A stretch of 64,000 nt of DNA from Pseudogulbenkiania sp. MAI-1. GTDB lineage: Bacteria > Pseudomonadota > Gammaproteobacteria > Burkholderiales > Chromobacteriaceae. The translations under genes were made by a program, and so were the position numbers. The stretch spans positions 372,001 through 436,000 of the forward strand of contig NZ_AZUR01000001.1 of the NCBI RefSeq assembly GCF_000527175.1, in the 5' to 3' direction. This document shows positions 41,127 through 50,717 of the stretch, in pieces. The notes beneath the pieces were generated by a model. It was not told the DNA's origin, ran no database searches, and was given only the letters and a program-made list of their open reading frames with translations. Every line of letters begins with the position of its first letter. The first letter of the stretch is position 1.

Positions 41127-41438
41127 GGATCTGCTCCTTGGGTTGGGGTTGTCCGGAATATCGTCGATTCGTCTTCGCGATGGCGGCGCGATGGTTTGTC
41201 CGGGATGACCTGGGAGGTTAGCAGGCCGTGCTCGAATGGGGTAGCGGGGGCGTTGCCGGTGGCGAGAAAAGTCCTCCGCAGTGAAGTGTTCTGAACTACG
41301 GTAATGCGCTTTCAGGTGCGCATTCTCGGCATGGGCTGGTGCGCCTTGTCCGATTTTACCCTCCCCGGTGTATCCCCGTGTCAAGCGACACGAGGATTTG
41401 ACCCCCTGGCGACATCTGGAATTGACCCCCAGGGTTAA

Positions 41439-42227
41439 TCAACTAGTTGATGTAATCGGTTCGGCCGCCGCCTTCTGCAGCAGGCCGCTCCGTCGTTTGT
41501 CGCGTAGCCGGTAACTATCTCCCCGGATCGTGACCACCTGGCTGTGATGCAGCAGCCGATCCAGGATGGCCGTTGCCGCCACTGCGTCACCAAACACTTG
41601 GCCCCATTCCCCCACCGGGCGGTTGCTGGTGATCAGTAGGCTTGCCCGCTCATAGCGCCGCGAGACCAGTTGGAAGAACAGGTGCGCTGCCGCCGGCTCC
41701 AGCGGCAGGTAGCCCAATTCATCGACGATCAGCAGCTTGGGTTTCGATAGCTGCAACAGCTTCTCCTACAAGCGCCCATCGGCATGCGCCTTCGTCAGTC
41801 CAGTCATCAGCGACGCAGCAGAACTGAACAGCACCGTGTAACCCCGCTCTACCGCCTCACGCCCGAGTGCTACCGCCAAATGCGTCTTGCCGACTCCGGG
41901 CGGTCCCAGCAGCAACAACGCTTGACCGTGGCCAATCCAGCGCCCGGTGGCCAAATCCCGGACCTGGCCGGGATCAATCGACGGCTGCGCATCGAAGTCG
42001 AAGCCCTCCAGCGTGCGTACACAGGGGAATCGAGCCAGCTTCATCCCCATCTGGATGCGTCGCGTATCGCGCCGGGCCACCTCTCGCTCGGCCAGGAACA
42101 GCAGCGCTTCGCGAAGTGTCATTTGGGCACGGCTCGCTTCGTCCAGCAGGCTATCCAGCTGATCCCGGATCGCCGTCAAGTGCAGCCGGGTCAACAGTTC
42201 TTCCAGTCGGTCGGGTTCGATCATCAC
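41439..42227 (-). pseudogene. istB: istB, IS21 transposition ATPase, interrupted by an amber codon
   Basis: The frame encodes a complete AAA+ helper protein of about 262 codons except for TAG at 41768-41766. The upstream part (153 residues) has the Walker A GPPGVGKTHLAVALG. The downstream part resumes in the same frame and has the Walker B KLLIVDELGYLP and sensor-like LLITSNRPVGEWG. The stop falls in DGRL-stop-EKLLQLSKP, where relatives usually have Glu, so a single GAG to TAG change explains it. Walker A and B are therefore separated and the helper is predicted inactive unless suppressed. Confidence 0.88.
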
Positions 42228-43441
42228 CAGCCCCCTCCGACCAATTCCTCATACTCTGCCAGCGGGCGCAGCAAAGCGCCGCCGTGTGGCGGGACCGGCT
42301 CGGATAGCGGCGGCACGACCCCAAGCAGATGGGCGCGGTCAATTTGCCGTCCGCGACTGCCGGCCAACTCGGCGTGATGCGCTACTTCCTGGCCGGCGTA
42401 ATGGACCGTCACCGTGCCTGCTCGTACAACGACCGTGACCATCTCGCCGATCAGCCGCCAGGGCACGCTGTAGGCATTAGTATCGAGCTCGACACAGCCT
42501 TCGGCATTGACGCGACGGATCAGCTCCCGCACTTGCAGGAACGGCACGATGCCGGCAACAGGACGCAGATGCGGACGTTCGCCGTCGAACCGCTCCTTGG
42601 GCGCCATGCCGGTCGTCCCGTGGATGCGGGTATCGGCCACCTCCCGCTGCCAGCGGGTCAAGTGAGCCTCCAATGCGGCCCAGCTCTCGAATGTGTAACC
42701 GGCGATAGCATTCTTCTTCACATAGCCAACGCCGTTCTCGGTCTTGCCCTTGGTGCGCGCACGGAACGGCGCGCAGGCCTTCACGCGCACATCCCAATGC
42801 CGGCAGAACGCCTCGAAGCGGCTATTGAAGCGGACCTGCCGGGTCTGCATGTCGTGCTCGACCACGAGGGCCTTGGCGTTATCGATCAGCAGAGTCTGCA
42901 CCCGTCCACCGAAGTGCTCGAACGCCGCTTCGATACCGCCAAACCAAGCACTCTGCCGTTCGTGACGGAATGGGCAAACAAAGCCACGGCGCGAGTAGCC
43001 AAGCGTCGCCACGAACAGGTACACACGCACCAGTTCGCCACCGATCTGGATGCGCACTTGGCCGAAGTCGATCTGCATCTGCTCGCCAGGAGCAGTCTCG
43101 AACCGGATCGTCGCTCGCCGGCTGGCTTCAAGCTCCTGCCGATATGGCCGGCAGGCGCGTTCAACGGTGCGCAGGCTGGTGGCAATACCGTGTTCCTTAG
43201 CCAGCAGCTGACGCACCACGTCGCAGTTGCCCTTGTGCGTTAGAAACTGCTCACGTAGCCAGGCCTCGTGCCCGGTGAGCACGCCGCTGCGTTGCGGCTG
43301 CTGGTATGGCACCGGGCCGCCGGCACGCAAATAGTGCCGCACGGTATTTCGGGCGATTCCCAGCGTCTTGGCAATCCGCTTCGCCCCCCAGCCGGATTGC
43401 CCCAGTCGAACGATTGCCGTTACTGCTTCCGGCTCCAACAT
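42224..43441 (-). CDS. istA: IS21-family transposase IstA
   Basis: 405 residues. An N-terminal helix-turn-helix (LGQSGWGAKRIAKTLGIARNTVRHYL) precedes the DDE integrase core: first Asp in QMQIDFGQVRI, second in LLIDNAKALV, and Glu in RTKGKTENGVGYVKK. A C-terminal beta-rich domain follows. Start ATG 43441 gives MLEPEAVTAIV; an upstream ATG at 43522 would add 27 residues. The stop overlaps the istB start (ATGA). The protein appears intact, but transposition normally also needs IstB. Confidence 0.93.
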   Translation of the reverse strand: MLEPEAVTAIVRLGQSGWGAKRIAKTLGIARNTVRHYLRAGGPVPYQQPQRSGVLTGHEAWLREQFLTHKGNCDVVRQLLAKEHGIATSLRTVERACRPYRQELEASRRATIRFETAPGEQMQIDFGQVRIQIGGELVRVYLFVATLGYSRRGFVCPFRHERQSAWFGGIEAAFEHFGGRVQTLLIDNAKALVVEHDMQTRQVRFNSRFEAFCRHWDVRVKACAPFRARTKGKTENGVGYVKKNAIAGYTFESWAALEAHLTRWQREVADTRIHGTTGMAPKERFDGERPHLRPVAGIVPFLQVRELIRRVNAEGCVELDTNAYSVPWRLIGEMVTVVVRAGTVTVHYAGQEVAHHAELAGSRGRQIDRAHLLGVVPPLSEPVPPHGGALLRPLAEYEELVGGGW

Positions 43442-43778
43442 CTCCCGTACTCCACAAACCTCACGGGGTACAGGATGACTCGCTGAATACTGCGTTTCCA
43501 ACGACTGCCTCCTTGCAAACAAGGGGGTCAGTTCTTCGTGTCGCTAGGGGGTCAATTTACGATGTCGCCTGACACCCCGTTGGTTCCTGGCCGGCCGCGG
43601 TGCCCGCCATTTTCTGTCTGTGCACGGCCGATCCGGCTACTAGGGTTTTTCCTGAGCGCCTGTGACTAAGGTCTAGGGTTATTCTGACGGGTGATGGTTT
43701 ATGCTAGGCGAGCGCGACAATTTGCGAGGTGCATGGCGTCTGCATGTCTCGTCGATATAACAAAAGGGGGGAGAGCTG

Positions 43779-45422
43779 ATGAAGCAGCCAAATCAGGGGT
43801 GGGGTATCCGGGCACGGTTGCTGGGATTGCTGGCCGTGGTGGTGGTGCTGATCTGTGTGGAAGGTGGGCTGGGGTTGTTCAGCGAGCGGGACAGCATGCT
43901 GCGGGATCGCCAGGACAAGATCCGCAACCTGGTCGAGACGGTGGCGGCGATCGTGACCGATTACGAGCACAAGGCGGCGAGTGGGGCGATGAGCGAGGCA
44001 GAGGCCAAGGCCTTGGCGGCGGCGGCGGTCAGTGCGATCCGTTACGACGGCAAGGAGTACTTTTTCGCTTTCGACCAGAACCTGGTTTACGTCGGGCACG
44101 GTGTCAAGCCGGCGCTGATCGGCAAGAACCTGCATGGCATCAAGACGCCGGAGGGGGTCGATCTGGGTGCTCAGTTCGACAAGACGCTGGCCGACGGTCA
44201 GGGCAAGGGTTTCGCGTCCTACGTCTGGGACAAGCCGGGGTTCGATCAGCCGCAGCCCAAGCTGTCGTACCTGGCTACCACGCCGGGCTGGCATTGGGTG
44301 ATCGGTACCGGGATCTATCTGGACGATGTCGACGCGGCGTTCCGCCATGCGCTGCTGGCCTTGTTGCTGCGAGGCGGCCTGCTGCTGGCCCTATTGCTCG
44401 CGGTCGGCTACCTGCTGGTGCGTGGCGTGCTGCGGCAACTGGGGGGCGAGCCGGCGGCGACCGCCGCCATCGTGCGCCGCATTGCGGACGGCCAGCTCGA
44501 CGTGGCCGTTCCGGTGCGGGAGGGGGACAGCGATAGCCTGATGGCGGCGGTGGCCGACATGCAGTCGCAGTTGCGCCAGCTGGTGCAGCGCATTGCGGAG
44601 GGGGCCAACGCCATGTCCGGGATGAGTTCGCAGATTGCCGGCAACGCCGAGGCGGTGGCGCAGTCTTCCGGTCAGCAGAGCGGCGCGGCCACGTCGATGG
44701 CGGCCTCGGTACAGCAGATGACGGTCAGCATCAACCAGATCGCCGAGCATGCCCAGGACGCGCGCCAGCTTTCGCAAGCTTCCGGCGAGTTGTCGCGCGA
44801 AGGAGGCGAGGTGATCGCCAGTGCGGTCGGCGAAATGCACCGGATCAACGAGTCGGTGGATCAGGCGGCGTCGAGCATCGGCGAGCTGGCGCAGAAGACG
44901 CAGGCCATTTCCAGCATCATGCAGGTGATCAAGGATATTGCCGACCAGACCAATCTCTTGGCGCTCAACGCCGCGATCGAGGCCGCGCGTGCCGGGGAGA
45001 GCGGGCGCGGTTTTGCCGTGGTCGCCGACGAGGTGAGGAAGTTGTCTGAGCGCACCGCGCTGGCTACCCAGGAGATCGCCGGCATGATCGAGGAGATCCG
45101 CCTGACTTCGGACGCCTCGCACAGCACGATGGCGGAAGCGGTACAGCGGGTGAAGAACGGTTTGCAACTGGCGGAGCAGGGCGGGGGGGCGATCGCGCGC
45201 ATCAGCACCAGCGCCCAGCAGGTGGTGCAGGTGGTCAACGACATCTCGCACTCGCTGCGTGAGCAGAGCGAGGCGAGCCAGGGCATTGCCCGCCATGTCG
45301 ACGATATCGCGCAGAGTGCGGCGGTCAACGCCGATGCTTCGCTGGCAGCGTCACGTGCGATCGAGGAACTGCACGTGCTGGCCGATACCTTGCGTGGGCA
45401 GGTAGCCCGTTTCCGCTGTTAG
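43779..45422 (+). CDS. Methyl-accepting chemotaxis protein with single Cache sensor domain
   Basis: 547 residues. TM1 near residues 13-34, a periplasmic sCache-type domain to about residue 185 (RYDGKEYFFAFDQN, then TTPGWHWVIGTGIYLDD), TM2 near 190-212, a HAMP domain, then a long coiled-coil signalling domain. The hairpin tip (NLLALNAAIEAARAGESGRGF, VVADEVRKLSERT) is the conserved CheA/CheW contact. No NWETF-type CheR tether is present at the C-terminus, which ends QVARFRC. ATG 43779 follows GGGGGGAGAG. The ligand is unknown; sCache receptors often sense small organic acids. Confidence 0.95.
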   Translation: MKQPNQGWGIRARLLGLLAVVVVLICVEGGLGLFSERDSMLRDRQDKIRNLVETVAAIVTDYEHKAASGAMSEAEAKALAAAAVSAIRYDGKEYFFAFDQNLVYVGHGVKPALIGKNLHGIKTPEGVDLGAQFDKTLADGQGKGFASYVWDKPGFDQPQPKLSYLATTPGWHWVIGTGIYLDDVDAAFRHALLALLLRGGLLLALLLAVGYLLVRGVLRQLGGEPAATAAIVRRIADGQLDVAVPVREGDSDSLMAAVADMQSQLRQLVQRIAEGANAMSGMSSQIAGNAEAVAQSSGQQSGAATSMAASVQQMTVSINQIAEHAQDARQLSQASGELSREGGEVIASAVGEMHRINESVDQAASSIGELAQKTQAISSIMQVIKDIADQTNLLALNAAIEAARAGESGRGFAVVADEVRKLSERTALATQEIAGMIEEIRLTSDASHSTMAEAVQRVKNGLQLAEQGGGAIARISTSAQQVVQVVNDISHSLREQSEASQGIARHVDDIAQSAAVNADASLAASRAIEELHVLADTLRGQVARFRC

Positions 45423-45443
45423 CGATCGCGTGTAGCCAGCACG

Positions 45444-45469
45444 AGGCCCGGGGCTCCCCGGGCCTTTTT
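45444..45469. terminator. Terminator between the chemoreceptor gene and lnt
   Basis: AGGCCCGGGG-CT-CCCCGGGCCT followed by TTTT. It serves the chemoreceptor gene; it ends exactly at the stop codon of the converging lnt gene. Confidence 0.85.
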
Positions 45470-46962
45470 CACGCCCGCTGCGGCCGATGCCGGCGCCCGA
45501 GCAGGGCGGCGAGCCCCAGCAGCATGGCGGAGAGCAGCAGCACCGGCCGGTTGCCGTACTGCATGTAGGGGGTCAGGCCTTGCCGGCCTTGTACCATGCC
45601 GGACAACACCTGGCGGGTGAACGGTGCCGCCACGGCGGCGATCTCGCCGTCGGCACGGATGATGGCGGTCATGCCGGTGTTGGTGGAGCGCAGCATCGGG
45701 CGGCCGGTTTCCAGCGCGCGCGCTTGTGACAGTTGCAGGTGCTGGCTGGCGGCGTCGCTCTGGCCGAACCAGGCCAGGTTGCTGACGTTGGCCAGCAGCG
45801 TGGCCCTGGCGGCCGGGCCGATCAGTTCCTCGCCGAAGCTGTCTTCATAGCAGACGTTGAATGCCACTTGCTGGCCGGCCATGGCGATAGGGGCCTGATT
45901 GGCACCGCCGCGGCTGAAGCCGGACAGCGGCATGTTCATGAAGCGGTAGATCCAGCTGGTGACGCCGGGGAGCGGGATGAACTCGCCGAATGGCACCAGA
46001 TGGTCCTTGGCGTAGAACGGCTGGCCGGGTGTGGTCGGTGCGATCACGGCGTTGAGGTAGCCGCGGCCGTCGTCGGTGCGGCGCGGCACGCCGAAGGCCA
46101 GCGCCATCCGGTTGCGCTCGGCGGTGGCGGCCAGGAGACCGACGAAGCCGGGCGGCAGTTCGTCGAGGAAGGCCGGCAACGCGGTTTCCGGCAGGATCAT
46201 CAGGTCGGCACGGGTGGTGGCGACCTGGCGGTAATAGCTGGCCAGCGTGTATTCGTAGAGCGTCGGCTCCCACTTGAGGCTTTGCGGGATGTTGCCCTGC
46301 GCTAGTGCCACGCGTACCGGCTTGCCGGCGGGTTCGGTCCACGGGATGGCCTTGAGCTGTTCGCCGCCGGCCCACAGGGCGGCCAGCGCCGCCAGCAGCA
46401 GCACTCGCCAGCGGTTGGCGAGCCGCGGCAGCACGACCAGGGAACCGGCGCTGACGGCAACCAGCAGGGTGACGCCGTAGATGCCGGACACCGCAGCGTA
46501 GCCGGCCAGTGGGCTTTCGGTGATCTGCGAGTAGCCGGCGGCGCCCCACGGAAAGCCGGTGAGCATCCAGCCGCGCAGCCATTCCCCCAGCGTCCACAGC
46601 GCCGGGAACAGCACCAGCCAGCGCATGGCCGGACGGCGGTCGATGCGCGTGGAGAGCCACAGCGCGAGGCCGGGGTAGAGCGCGAGGTAGGCCGGCAGCA
46701 GCGCGGTCATCGGGGCGGCGAGCCAGAACGGCATGCCGGCGATGTCGTGCAGGCTGTTGTAGATCCAGTGGAAGTTGGCGGTGTAGGCGGCAATGCCCCA
46801 GGCGTAGCCGAGCCAGAAGGCGCGATGGGGCTGGCGCTGGGCCAGTTCGGCCAGTGCCGCGAGGGCGAGCGGCATCAGCCAGAACAGGCGGTAGGGGGCG
46901 AAGGCGAACAGCGTGGCGGTGCCGGCGAGGGCCGCCAGCAGCAGGAACAGGAAGGTGCGCAT
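45469..46962 (-). CDS. lnt: Apolipoprotein N-acyltransferase
   Basis: 497-residue inner-membrane enzyme that adds the third acyl chain to lipoproteins. Several N-terminal transmembrane helices precede a periplasmic nitrilase-type domain. The catalytic Glu is in MILPETALPAF, Lys in FYAKDHLVPFGEF and Cys in AFNVCYEDSFGEEL. One more helix ends the protein (ALLLSAMLLGLAALL-like). It follows corC by 4 bases; miaB-phoH-ybeY-corC-lnt on one strand is the usual proteobacterial order. Confidence 0.95.
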   Translation of the reverse strand: MRTFLFLLLAALAGTATLFAFAPYRLFWLMPLALAALAELAQRQPHRAFWLGYAWGIAAYTANFHWIYNSLHDIAGMPFWLAAPMTALLPAYLALYPGLALWLSTRIDRRPAMRWLVLFPALWTLGEWLRGWMLTGFPWGAAGYSQITESPLAGYAAVSGIYGVTLLVAVSAGSLVVLPRLANRWRVLLLAALAALWAGGEQLKAIPWTEPAGKPVRVALAQGNIPQSLKWEPTLYEYTLASYYRQVATTRADLMILPETALPAFLDELPPGFVGLLAATAERNRMALAFGVPRRTDDGRGYLNAVIAPTTPGQPFYAKDHLVPFGEFIPLPGVTSWIYRFMNMPLSGFSRGGANQAPIAMAGQQVAFNVCYEDSFGEELIGPAARATLLANVSNLAWFGQSDAASQHLQLSQARALETGRPMLRSTNTGMTAIIRADGEIAAVAAPFTRQVLSGMVQGRQGLTPYMQYGNRPVLLLSAMLLGLAALLGRRHRPQRA

Positions 46963-46966
46963 GGGG

Positions 46967-47818
46967 TCAGTGGGGGAGCGGCTGGTCCTGTGGTTGCAGG
47001 CGTTCGACCAGCAGGGTGTGCAGGCGGCGGCTGTCGGTGCGGATCACGGTGAAGCGCAGGTCGCTGCTTTCCACCGTTTCGCCGCGCTTGGGCAGGTGAC
47101 CGAACAGCGAGATGACCAGGCCGCCGATGGTGTCGACGTCGTTGTCGGAGAAGCCGGTGTCGAAGTAATGGTTGAAGTCGGCGATCTCGGTCAGCGCCTT
47201 GACGCGGTAGCGCTGGCCGCGCACCGGGATGATGTTGTCGGCGCTGTCGTCGTTGTCGTACTCGTCTTCGATGTCGCCGACGATCTGTTCGATGACATCT
47301 TCGATGGTGACGAGGCCGCAGACGCCGCCGTATTCGTCGACCACGATGGCCATGTGGTTGCGGGTGGTGCGGAAGTCGCGCAGCAGCACGTTGAGGGGTT
47401 TGGATTCCGGTACGAACACGGCCGGGCGCAGGGTGTCGCGCAGGTTGAAGGTGGCGGGCTGGTGGAAGTAGCGCAGCAGGTCCTTGGCGAGGAAGATGCC
47501 GACCACGTCGTCCTTGTCGTCACCGATCACCGGGAAGCGCGAGTGGGCGGTCTCGACAACGAAGGGCAGCAGGTTTTCGACCGGTTCGTCAACCTTGATG
47601 ACGTCCATCAGGCTGCGCGACACCATCACGTCGCGTACCGTCAGCTCGCTGACCGACAGCACGCCTTCGATCATGCCGAGCGCTTCGGCGTCGAGCAGGT
47701 CGCGCTCGAAGGCGGAGTGCAGCAGTTCGACCAGTTCCTTGCGGTCTTCCGGCTCGCGTAACAGCAGGGCCGACAGGCGTTCCAACCAACCGTGCCTGTT
47801 CTTACTGGAATCGTCCAT
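46967..47818 (-). CDS. corC: CorC/HlyC-family protein with two CBS domains
   Basis: 283 residues with no transmembrane segment. Two CBS domains lie in the first two-thirds (MVSRSLMDVIKVDEPVENLL; NHMAIVVDEYGGVCGLVTIED), and the C-terminal CorC_HlyC domain (RGQRYRVKALTEIADFNHYF) follows. It is linked to magnesium and cobalt efflux in enteric bacteria. It lies between ybeY and lnt with 4-base gaps on both sides. Confidence 0.93.
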   Translation of the reverse strand: MDDSSKNRHGWLERLSALLLREPEDRKELVELLHSAFERDLLDAEALGMIEGVLSVSELTVRDVMVSRSLMDVIKVDEPVENLLPFVVETAHSRFPVIGDDKDDVVGIFLAKDLLRYFHQPATFNLRDTLRPAVFVPESKPLNVLLRDFRTTRNHMAIVVDEYGGVCGLVTIEDVIEQIVGDIEDEYDNDDSADNIIPVRGQRYRVKALTEIADFNHYFDTGFSDNDVDTIGGLVISLFGHLPKRGETVESSDLRFTVIRTDSRRLHTLLVERLQPQDQPLPH

Positions 47819-47822
47819 GGTG

Positions 47823-48329
47823 TCAGGTTTTCTCCGCCGCGTACGGGTCTGGATATCCTAGCTTGGCCAGAATGGCCGTTTCAAGCGCCTCCATGACCTC
47901 GGCCTCGTCGTCTTCTTCGTGGTCGTAGCCTTGCAGGTGCAGCATGCCGTGCACGGTGAGGTGGGCATAGTGGGCCAAGAGCGGCGTGCCCTGTTCGGCG
48001 GCTTCCCGCTCCACCACCGGCACGCACAGCACCAGGTCGCCGAACAGCGGCATGCCTTCCACCGTTTCGCCTTCGTTGAGGGCGAAGCTCAGCACGTTGG
48101 TGGCGTAGTCCTTGCCGCGGTAGTCGCGGTTCAGGGCGCGGCCTTCCTCGTCTTCGACCAGCAGCAGGCTGACCTGGGCCGAGCGGACGTCGGCTTGCAG
48201 GGCGGCGCGCGCCCAGCGTTGCAGTTGGGCGGCGCTGGGCAGGTTGGCCGCGTCGCTGCGTAGGTCGAGCGTCAGTTCCAGCCTGTCGGCCAATCGTTGT
48301 CGTAGCGGGGTGCGCTTAGCTCTTTTCAT
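47823..48329 (-). CDS. ybeY: Endoribonuclease YbeY
   Basis: 168-residue metal-dependent RNase for 16S rRNA 3' maturation and ribosome quality control. The zinc motif HGMLHLQGYDH provides three histidines, and an arginine-containing LNRDYRGKDYATNVLSF segment is present. The start overlaps the end of phoH by 14 bases. Normal length for the family. Confidence 0.95.
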   Translation of the reverse strand: MKRAKRTPLRQRLADRLELTLDLRSDAANLPSAAQLQRWARAALQADVRSAQVSLLLVEDEEGRALNRDYRGKDYATNVLSFALNEGETVEGMPLFGDLVLCVPVVEREAAEQGTPLLAHYAHLTVHGMLHLQGYDHEEDDEAEVMEALETAILAKLGYPDPYAAEKT

Positions 48330-49287
48330 CGGACTTGTTTTGCGTCAGTTCTTTCAGTTGATGGGCGTCGTAGGCGTCGACGATCTTCTGCACCAGTGGA
48401 TGGCGTACCACGTCGTCGCTCTGGAAGTGGTGGAAATGGATGCCGCGCACGTGCTCGAGGATGCGTTCGACCTCGACCAGGCCGCTTTTCTGGTGGCGCG
48501 CCAGGTCGATCTGGGTGATGTCGCCGGTGATCACCGCCTTGGAGCCGAAGCCGATGCGGGTCAGGAACATCTTCATCTGTTCCGGGGTGGTGTTCTGCGC
48601 CTCGTCGAGGATGATGAAGGCGCTGTTGAGCGTGCGGCCGCGCATGTAGGCGAGCGGGGCGATCTCGATCAGGTTTTTCTCGAACAGCCGGGTGACCTTG
48701 TCGAAGCCCATCAGGTCGTAGAGCGCGTCGTAGAGCGGGCGCAGGTAGGGGTCGACCTTCTGCGCCAGGTCGCCGGGCAGGAAGCCCAGCTTCTCGCCAG
48801 CCTCGACCGCCGGGCGCACCAGCACGATGCGCTTGATCGCGTCGCGTTCCATGGCATCCACCGCGCAGGCGACGGCGAGATAGGTCTTGCCGGTGCCGGC
48901 CGGGCCGATGCCGAAGGTGATGTCGTGCTGCTGGATGGCCTTGATGTAGCCGTTCTGGCGCGGGGTGCGGCCCCTGAGGTCGCCACGGCGCGTGGCCAGT
49001 ATCGGCGCTTCGTCGTCTGGCGTGGTGGCGTGCTGGCGCACCTCGACCAGGCCGAGCTGGATGTCGTCGATCGACAGGTCCTGCTTCTCGGCCAGCAGGT
49101 AGAAGCGGGTCAGCGCGCTGGCGGCGTCGGCGGCGCGCGCCCCGCGGATGCGGAAGCCCTCGCCGCGGCGCTGGATGATCACGTCCAGCCCGGTTTCGAT
49201 CTGCTTGAGGTTTTCGTCGAGCGGGCCGCACAGGCGGGCCAGCCGTTCGTTGTCGATGGGGTTGAAGCTGAGCTGTTCGGTTTGCAA
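48316..49287 (-). CDS. ybeZ: PhoH-family ATPase (YbeZ)
   Basis: 323 residues. An N-terminal KH-like region (ENLKQIETGLDVIIQRRGEGF) precedes a P-loop ATPase domain with GPAGTGKTYLAVACA and Walker B FIILDEAQNTTPEQMKMFLTR. YbeZ partners with YbeY in RNA metabolism. The apparent start is TTG 49287 with a poor ribosome site; no better ATG lies near, so the start is uncertain. It is 72 bases downstream of miaB. Confidence 0.92.
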   Translation of the reverse strand: MQTEQLSFNPIDNERLARLCGPLDENLKQIETGLDVIIQRRGEGFRIRGARAADAASALTRFYLLAEKQDLSIDDIQLGLVEVRQHATTPDDEAPILATRRGDLRGRTPRQNGYIKAIQQHDITFGIGPAGTGKTYLAVACAVDAMERDAIKRIVLVRPAVEAGEKLGFLPGDLAQKVDPYLRPLYDALYDLMGFDKVTRLFEKNLIEIAPLAYMRGRTLNSAFIILDEAQNTTPEQMKMFLTRIGFGSKAVITGDITQIDLARHQKSGLVEVERILEHVRGIHFHHFQSDDVVRHPLVQKIVDAYDAHQLKELTQNKSDEKS

Positions 49288-49359
49288 GGGGGATCGGCTC
49301 CGCGGCGTTGCGTGGGTGACATGCCAAGGATACGCCCGGCGCGGGCCGGGCGAAACTCC

Positions 49360-50694
49360 TCAGACGGTCTCGGCGGTGACGATTTCGCCCGCCAGCGAGT
49401 GCGGGTAGGCCTCGGTGATGACGACGTCGATCATCTGCTTGATCAGGCGCGGTTGACCGACGAAGTTGACCACGCGGTTGTTCATGGTGCGCGCGGCGAG
49501 CATGGACGGGTCCTTCTTCGAGACACCCTCGACCAGCACGCGCTGCACGGTGCCGACCATGCCCTGGTTGATGGCGAAGCCCTTGGCTTCGATCACTTCA
49601 TTCAAGGCTTCGAGGCGGCGCACTTTCTCGGCGTGCGGGGTGTCGTCCGGCAGGTTGGCGGCCGGGGTGCCGGGGCGCGGGCTGTAGATGAACACGAAGC
49701 TGAAGTCGAATTCGCAGTCCTTCACCAACTTGAGCGTGGCTTCGAAGTCGGCCTCGGTCTCGCCGGGGAAGCCGACGATGAAGTCCGACGACAGGCACAG
49801 GTCGGGGCGCAGCGCGCGCAGCTTGCGGATGATCGACTTGTATTCCAGCCCGGTGTAGCCGCGCTTCATCGCCATCAGCACGCGGTCGGAGCCGGACTGC
49901 ACCGGCAAGTGCAGGTGCGACACGAGCTTGGGCAGCTTGCCGTAGCAGTCGATGATGCGCTGGCTGAATTCGCGCGGGTGGCTGGTGGTGAAGCGGATGC
50001 GCTCGATGCCGGGGATTTCGTGTACGTATTCCAGCAGCAGGGCGAAGTCCGCGATCTCGCCGTCGGCCATCAGCCCACGGTAGGCGTTGACGTTCTGGCC
50101 CAGCAGGGTGACTTCCTTGACGCCCTGGGCGGCCAGGCCGGCGATCTCGACCAGCACGTCCTCGAACGGACGCGAGACTTCCTCGCCGCGGGTGTACGGC
50201 ACCACGCAGAACGAGCAGTACTTGGAGCAGCCTTCCATGATCGAGACGAAGGCGGCGCCGCCGTCGACCTTGGCGGGCGGGATGTGGTCGAATTTCTCGA
50301 TCTCGGGGAAGGAGATGTCGACCTGGGCGGTGCCGCTGTCCTGCTTGGCGCGGATCAGCTCCGGCAGGCGGTGTAAGGTCTGCGGGCCGAAGACGACGTC
50401 GACATAGGGCGCGCGCTTGACGATGGTCTCGCCTTCCTGCGACGCCACGCAGCCGCCGACGCCGATCACCAGGTTCGGGTTGGCCTCCTTCAGCGGGCGG
50501 ATGCGGCCGAGATCGGAGAACACCTTTTCCTGCGCTTTCTCGCGCACGCTACAGGTGTTGAACAGGATGACGTCGGCCTCTTCGGGGTTGTCCGTCTTGA
50601 CCATGCCTTCGGCGTCGCCGAGCACGTCGACCATCTTGTCGGAGTCGTACTCGTTCATCTGGCAGCCGAAGGTCTTGATATATACCTTCTTCAT
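49360..50694 (-). CDS. miaB: tRNA-2-methylthio-N6-dimethylallyladenosine synthase MiaB
   Basis: 444-residue radical-SAM methylthiotransferase acting on i6A37 of tRNAs reading UNN codons. The N-terminal domain has three cluster cysteines (FGCQMNEYDSDKM, FNTCSVREKA, GVGGCVASQEG). The radical-SAM motif CSKYCSFCVVPYTRG follows, and a C-terminal TRAM domain completes it. It is probably the first gene of the miaB-ybeZ-ybeY-corC-lnt group. Confidence 0.97.
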   Translation of the reverse strand: MKKVYIKTFGCQMNEYDSDKMVDVLGDAEGMVKTDNPEEADVILFNTCSVREKAQEKVFSDLGRIRPLKEANPNLVIGVGGCVASQEGETIVKRAPYVDVVFGPQTLHRLPELIRAKQDSGTAQVDISFPEIEKFDHIPPAKVDGGAAFVSIMEGCSKYCSFCVVPYTRGEEVSRPFEDVLVEIAGLAAQGVKEVTLLGQNVNAYRGLMADGEIADFALLLEYVHEIPGIERIRFTTSHPREFSQRIIDCYGKLPKLVSHLHLPVQSGSDRVLMAMKRGYTGLEYKSIIRKLRALRPDLCLSSDFIVGFPGETEADFEATLKLVKDCEFDFSFVFIYSPRPGTPAANLPDDTPHAEKVRRLEALNEVIEAKGFAINQGMVGTVQRVLVEGVSKKDPSMLAARTMNNRVVNFVGQPRLIKQMIDVVITEAYPHSLAGEIVTAETV

Positions 50695-50717
50695 GACAAC
50701 AGCGATTCCTGCTAGGG

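Larger units (their letters stand above)
41379..43574 (-). mobile_element. IS21-family insertion sequence (2196 bp) with 5-bp target duplication
   Basis: The ends are imperfect inverted repeats. The left end begins TGTCAAGCGACACGAGGATT and the right end, read inward, begins TGTCAGGCGACATCGTAAAT; both continue TTGACCCCC then TGGCGACAT or TAGCGACAC. Additional TTGACCCCC or CTGACCCCC copies sit inside each end, as in IS21 elements. CCCCG is duplicated at 41374-41378 and 43575-43579. The element carries istA and an interrupted istB, overlapping by four bases. It splits a gap between the MOSC gene and the chemoreceptor. Confidence 0.95.

Noticed and set aside
41379..43574. Plus-strand open frames inside the IS element (for example 42329-43243)
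   Set aside because: They are antisense to istA and istB, whose motifs and overlap are clear.
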